33,149 nt of DNA from Sphingomonadales bacterium (GTDB taxonomy: Bacteria; Pseudomonadota; Alphaproteobacteria; Sphingomonadales; Sphingomonadaceae), in contig JAGWVC010000039.1 in assembly GCA_018971065.1 (NCBI GenBank), positions 1 to 33,149 on the forward strand, in the 5' to 3' direction. Numbering within the stretch: position 1 is the stretch's first letter; every line of letters starts with the position of its first letter. Both the position numbers and the translations under genes were made by a program. The notes under the pieces are model-generated. The model was not told where the DNA came from. It was given only the letters and a program-made list of their open reading frames with translations, and did no database searches. Below, piece after piece: positions 31,177-33,149 of this stretch.

Positions 31177-31824
31177 GTGACCAACGCGCGTGCGGCGGGC
31201 TCGAAACGCAGCCAGGAGGCGGTGGAAACGCGCGAGAACATTCTCGACGTGGCGCTGCGCGAATTTGCCGACAAGGGCCTGGCCGGCGCGCGGATCGACG
31301 AGATCGCCGAGAAGACCAATTCCTCGAAGCGGATGATCTACTACTACTTCGGCGGCAAGGACGAGTTGTACCGCGCAGTACTGGAACGCGCCTACGAACG
31401 CATCCGCCGGCAGGAGCAGGCGGCGCGGTTCGAAACGCTGGAGCCGGTCGAGGCATTGCGCGCCGTCGTCGGCCACAATTTCGACTACCACTTCGAACAT
31501 CCCGAGTTCGTGCGGCTGGTCATGAACGAGAACGTTCATCACGGCGAGCATATCGCGCGCGTCGCCGGGCTGAAGGGACGCAACGAATCGGCGGTGGCAC
31601 AGTTGCAGGCCATCCTGGCAAAGGGCGTCGCCAAGGGCGTGTTCCGGGTTGGTATCGATCCGGTGGACCTGCACACCACGATCTCGGCGCTGTCGTTCTA
31701 CAACGTTTCCAACCGTCACACTTTCCTGCACAATTTCGGGGTGGACTTCACCGATCCCGCCTATCGCGCCAAGCGGCGTGAGCAGATCGTCGACGTTGTG
31801 CTGGGGTGGGTCGCCGCCCGCTGA
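31177..31824 (+). CDS. TetR family transcriptional regulator
   Basis: The 215-residue repressor-type protein has an N-terminal helix-turn-helix (TRENILDVALREFADKGLAGARIDEIAEKTNSSKRMIYYYFGGKDELY, about residues 18-65) and a ligand-binding helical domain including VRLVMNENVHHGEHIARVAGL. This C-terminal layout resembles TetR members controlling aromatic or lipid catabolism. The start is a GTG with AGGAAGGGA eight bases ahead; no better ATG exists. It lies between amidohydrolase C and two esterase genes, all on one strand, and could control either. A palindrome (31914-31929) lies just before the esterase gene, but that one may act in the RNA. The effector is unknown. Confidence 0.93.
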   Translation: MTNARAAGSKRSQEAVETRENILDVALREFADKGLAGARIDEIAEKTNSSKRMIYYYFGGKDELYRAVLERAYERIRRQEQAARFETLEPVEALRAVVGHNFDYHFEHPEFVRLVMNENVHHGEHIARVAGLKGRNESAVAQLQAILAKGVAKGVFRVGIDPVDLHTTISALSFYNVSNRHTFLHNFGVDFTDPAYRAKRREQIVDVVLGWVAAR

Positions 31825-31913
31825 GCGCCGCGCCCGGCACGCCATTTCGTGACAGTTTGTAACACCACCGCAATCGCGGCTTGCCGACTTGCCGCGCACT
31901 ATGTACGAACTAG

Positions 31914-31929
31914 TCCACATAATTGTGGA
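31914..31929 (+). promoter_or_regulatory. Palindrome overlapping the ribosome-binding site of the esterase gene
   Basis: TCCACA-TAAT-TGTGGA is a perfect 6-bp inverted repeat with a 4-base loop, ending 7 bases before the ATG at 31937. Its 3' arm contains part of the GGAGAG ribosome-binding site. It may be an RNA hairpin limiting translation or a DNA operator near the TetR gene. Confidence 0.5.
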
Positions 31930-31936
31930 GAGTGCG

Positions 31937-32929
31937 ATGCGGTATGGGGCCTTGCTGTCGGCAATGGCGCTTCTGGCTGTCGGTGTGGCGGCGCAGGGCG
32001 CGGGTACGCGGGTTTTTCCCGTTTCGGACAAGCCGGAGGTGGCCGACCATTACCCCGATCGCGTGACCCATTGGGCCAAGGGCGTCACCGGCCTTGCCGA
32101 TGTCGTCTACCAGCAGTTGCCCGGCTATCGCCCACAGATCGTCGATATCTATCTGCCCGCCGGCAAGGCGAAACCCCGCCCGCTGGTGCTGTTCGTCCAC
32201 GGCGGCGGCTGGACCGCCGGGCACACCCGCCATTCGGGCGCGCTGGCAGATTTCCCGGCGGCGCTGGCGGAACTGGCCAGCGAAGGTTTCGTGGTTGCCA
32301 GCCTGGAATACCGGCTGGCGGATGAGGCCCGGTTCCCAGCGCAAGTGCAGGACACTCGGGCGGCACTGCGCTTCCTGAAGGGCAATGCGGCAAAATACGG
32401 CATCGACCCGGCGCGGGTGGCGATCTGGGGCGGCTCCGCCGGCGGGCATCTCTCGGCGCTGACCGCGCTTTCCTGCGGCGATCGTTCGCTGGATGCCAGG
32501 GGCGTGTCGGCCCCGGCCGGCTCGGAATGCGTGCAGGCGGCGGCTATATGGTACGGCGTGTTCGATTTCGCCGCGCTGGCCGCATCGCGCCCCGCCGGCA
32601 GCGATCCCGCCGGCGCGCGCCTGCTGGGCTGCAACCCGTGCACGGTGGCGGATTACGCCCCCGCCAGCCCGGTCAGCTATATCGACGCCAAGGACCCGCC
32701 GTTCCTGCTGATCCACGGCGTGGACGACAAGACCGTGCCGGTCGCCCAGTCGCACCTGGCCGAGGACCGGCTGCGCGCCGCAGGTGTGCCGGTAACCGCG
32801 GAATACATTCCCGGCGTCGATCACTCGTTCATCGGCAGGACCCCGGCGGAGACCCGCCAGGCAACGCTGAAGGCGATGAACCTGACTTACGATTTCTTCC
32901 ACAAGATGCTCGATGGAGGCGCCAGGTGA
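31937..32929 (+). CDS. Exported alpha/beta hydrolase (esterase/lipase, BD-FAE-like)
   Basis: The 330-residue esterase has a signal peptide (MRYGALLSAMALLAVGVAAQGAG). The fold includes QIVDIYLPAGK and LVLFVHGGGWTAGH (the HGGGW oxyanion motif). Nucleophile Ser lies in IWGGSAGGHLSAL, acid Asp in IHGVDDKTVPV and His in GVDHSFIG, completing the triad. This is the plan of hormone-sensitive-lipase-like and feruloyl-esterase-like (BD-FAE) carboxylesterases; substrates are acyl or aryl esters, and the specific one is unknown. A CNPC pair may make a disulfide, fitting export. The start at 31937 gives the signal peptide and a GGAGAG site. Its stop overlaps the next esterase gene start by 4 bases (GTGA). 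Confidence 0.92.
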   Translation: MRYGALLSAMALLAVGVAAQGAGTRVFPVSDKPEVADHYPDRVTHWAKGVTGLADVVYQQLPGYRPQIVDIYLPAGKAKPRPLVLFVHGGGWTAGHTRHSGALADFPAALAELASEGFVVASLEYRLADEARFPAQVQDTRAALRFLKGNAAKYGIDPARVAIWGGSAGGHLSALTALSCGDRSLDARGVSAPAGSECVQAAAIWYGVFDFAALAASRPAGSDPAGARLLGCNPCTVADYAPASPVSYIDAKDPPFLLIHGVDDKTVPVAQSHLAEDRLRAAGVPVTAEYIPGVDHSFIGRTPAETRQATLKAMNLTYDFFHKMLDGGAR

Positions 32930-33149
32930 AGGCCATGCTCAAGACATTCGCCGCCGCGCTGGCATTGCTGTCCGCACCGGCTTTGGCCGATCCCGTGCGC
33001 GTCGATGGCGGCCTGATCGACGGCAAGGACCTGGGCGGCGGCGTGCAGGGCTGGTTCGGGGTGCCGTTCGCGGCGCCGCCGGTGCGCGACCTGCGCTGGC
33101 GCGCACCACAGCCGGTGGCGGCGTGGGACGGGGTCTATCACGCCGACCG
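32926..33149 (+). CDS. Type-B carboxylesterase, N-terminal part (3' end outside window)
   Basis: The first 74 codons of a second esterase are visible. A signal peptide (MLKTFAAALALLSAPALA) is followed by VRVDGGLIDGKDLGGGVQGWFGVPFAAPPVRDLRWRAPQPVAAWDGVYHAD. The pattern G-x-PFAAPPV-x-x-LRW-x-x-P and W-x-G-V is the N-terminal signature of carboxylesterase family type B (para-nitrobenzyl esterase / cholinesterase fold). The catalytic residues lie beyond the window. The GTG overlaps the upstream stop codon by four bases (GTGA) with GGAGG seven bases ahead; an ATG three codons later is an alternative. Tight coupling to the BD-FAE-like gene suggests both exported esterases act together. Confidence 0.88.
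   Translation, partial: MKAMLKTFAAALALLSAPALADPVRVDGGLIDGKDLGGGVQGWFGVPFAAPPVRDLRWRAPQPVAAWDGVYHAD

Noticed and set aside
1..33149. CRISPR arrays, insertion sequences, transposases or rRNA genes
   Set aside because: No regularly spaced direct repeats, transposase-like proteins or rRNA segments were seen anywhere in the window.

Overview
This is a high-GC window whose gene content points to an alphaproteobacterium of the order Sphingomonadales, most plausibly Novosphingobium or a close relative. The pointers are a UrcA-family protein, TonB-dependent receptors, a NodT-type outer-membrane efflux protein, a WalW-like deacetylase, an accB-accC-aroQ cluster, an orphan gene-transfer-agent-type holin, several COG2159 amidohydrolases and alphaproteobacterial Fur boxes. 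The genus is an inference from gene content, not from a marker gene.

Layout. 1-1.2 kb: the end of a TonB-dependent receptor, an exported RidA-like protein and, on the opposite strand, an exported UrcA-family protein. 1.2-7.35 kb: a 480-base leader/intergenic region holding a strong terminator-like hairpin, then a complete tripartite RND efflux operon (lipoprotein adaptor, HAE1 permease, outer-membrane channel) with touching or overlapping genes. 7.35-8.0 kb: a low-GC patch with one orphan gene of possible nuclease fold beside a CAT-anticodon tRNA. 8.0-11.7 kb: a WalW-like deacetylase, a histidine kinase with an eroded ATPase domain and an Lrp/AsnC regulator. 11.7-12.4 kb: two tandem Flp pilin genes with almost identical C-termini and no tad genes nearby. 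12.4-15.4 kb: accC, accB and aroQ (minus strand), plus a 3TM holin-like gene whose ribosome-binding site can be folded into a hairpin.

15.4-21 kb is accessory and catabolic: an epoxide hydrolase-like enzyme, two related amidohydrolases and a KgtP-like MFS transporter, separated by strong hairpins and one dispersed repeat. 21.1-24.1 kb is an iron-uptake pair, a siderophore receptor and a PiuC-type dioxygenase, under two Fur-box-like palindromes. 24.1-27.6 kb is a small oxidoreductase operon (SDR, SnoaL-like protein, Zn-type alcohol dehydrogenase) divergent from a LysR regulator.

27.6-30.2 kb holds a small exported protein of unknown function, then selB and, divergently, the selenocysteine tRNA selC, with a long palindromic repeat between them. 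So the organism can probably decode UGA as selenocysteine, although no selenoprotein gene is visible here. 30.2-33.1 kb: a third amidohydrolase, a TetR regulator, an exported alpha/beta hydrolase and the start of a type-B carboxylesterase running off the end.

No clear-cut new multi-gene system is evident. The best leads are regulatory RNA structures (the efflux leader hairpin and two Shine-Dalgarno-masking hairpins), the orphan pilin pair, the orphan holin, the degenerate kinase and the uncharacterised amidohydrolase/oxidoreductase catabolic region.
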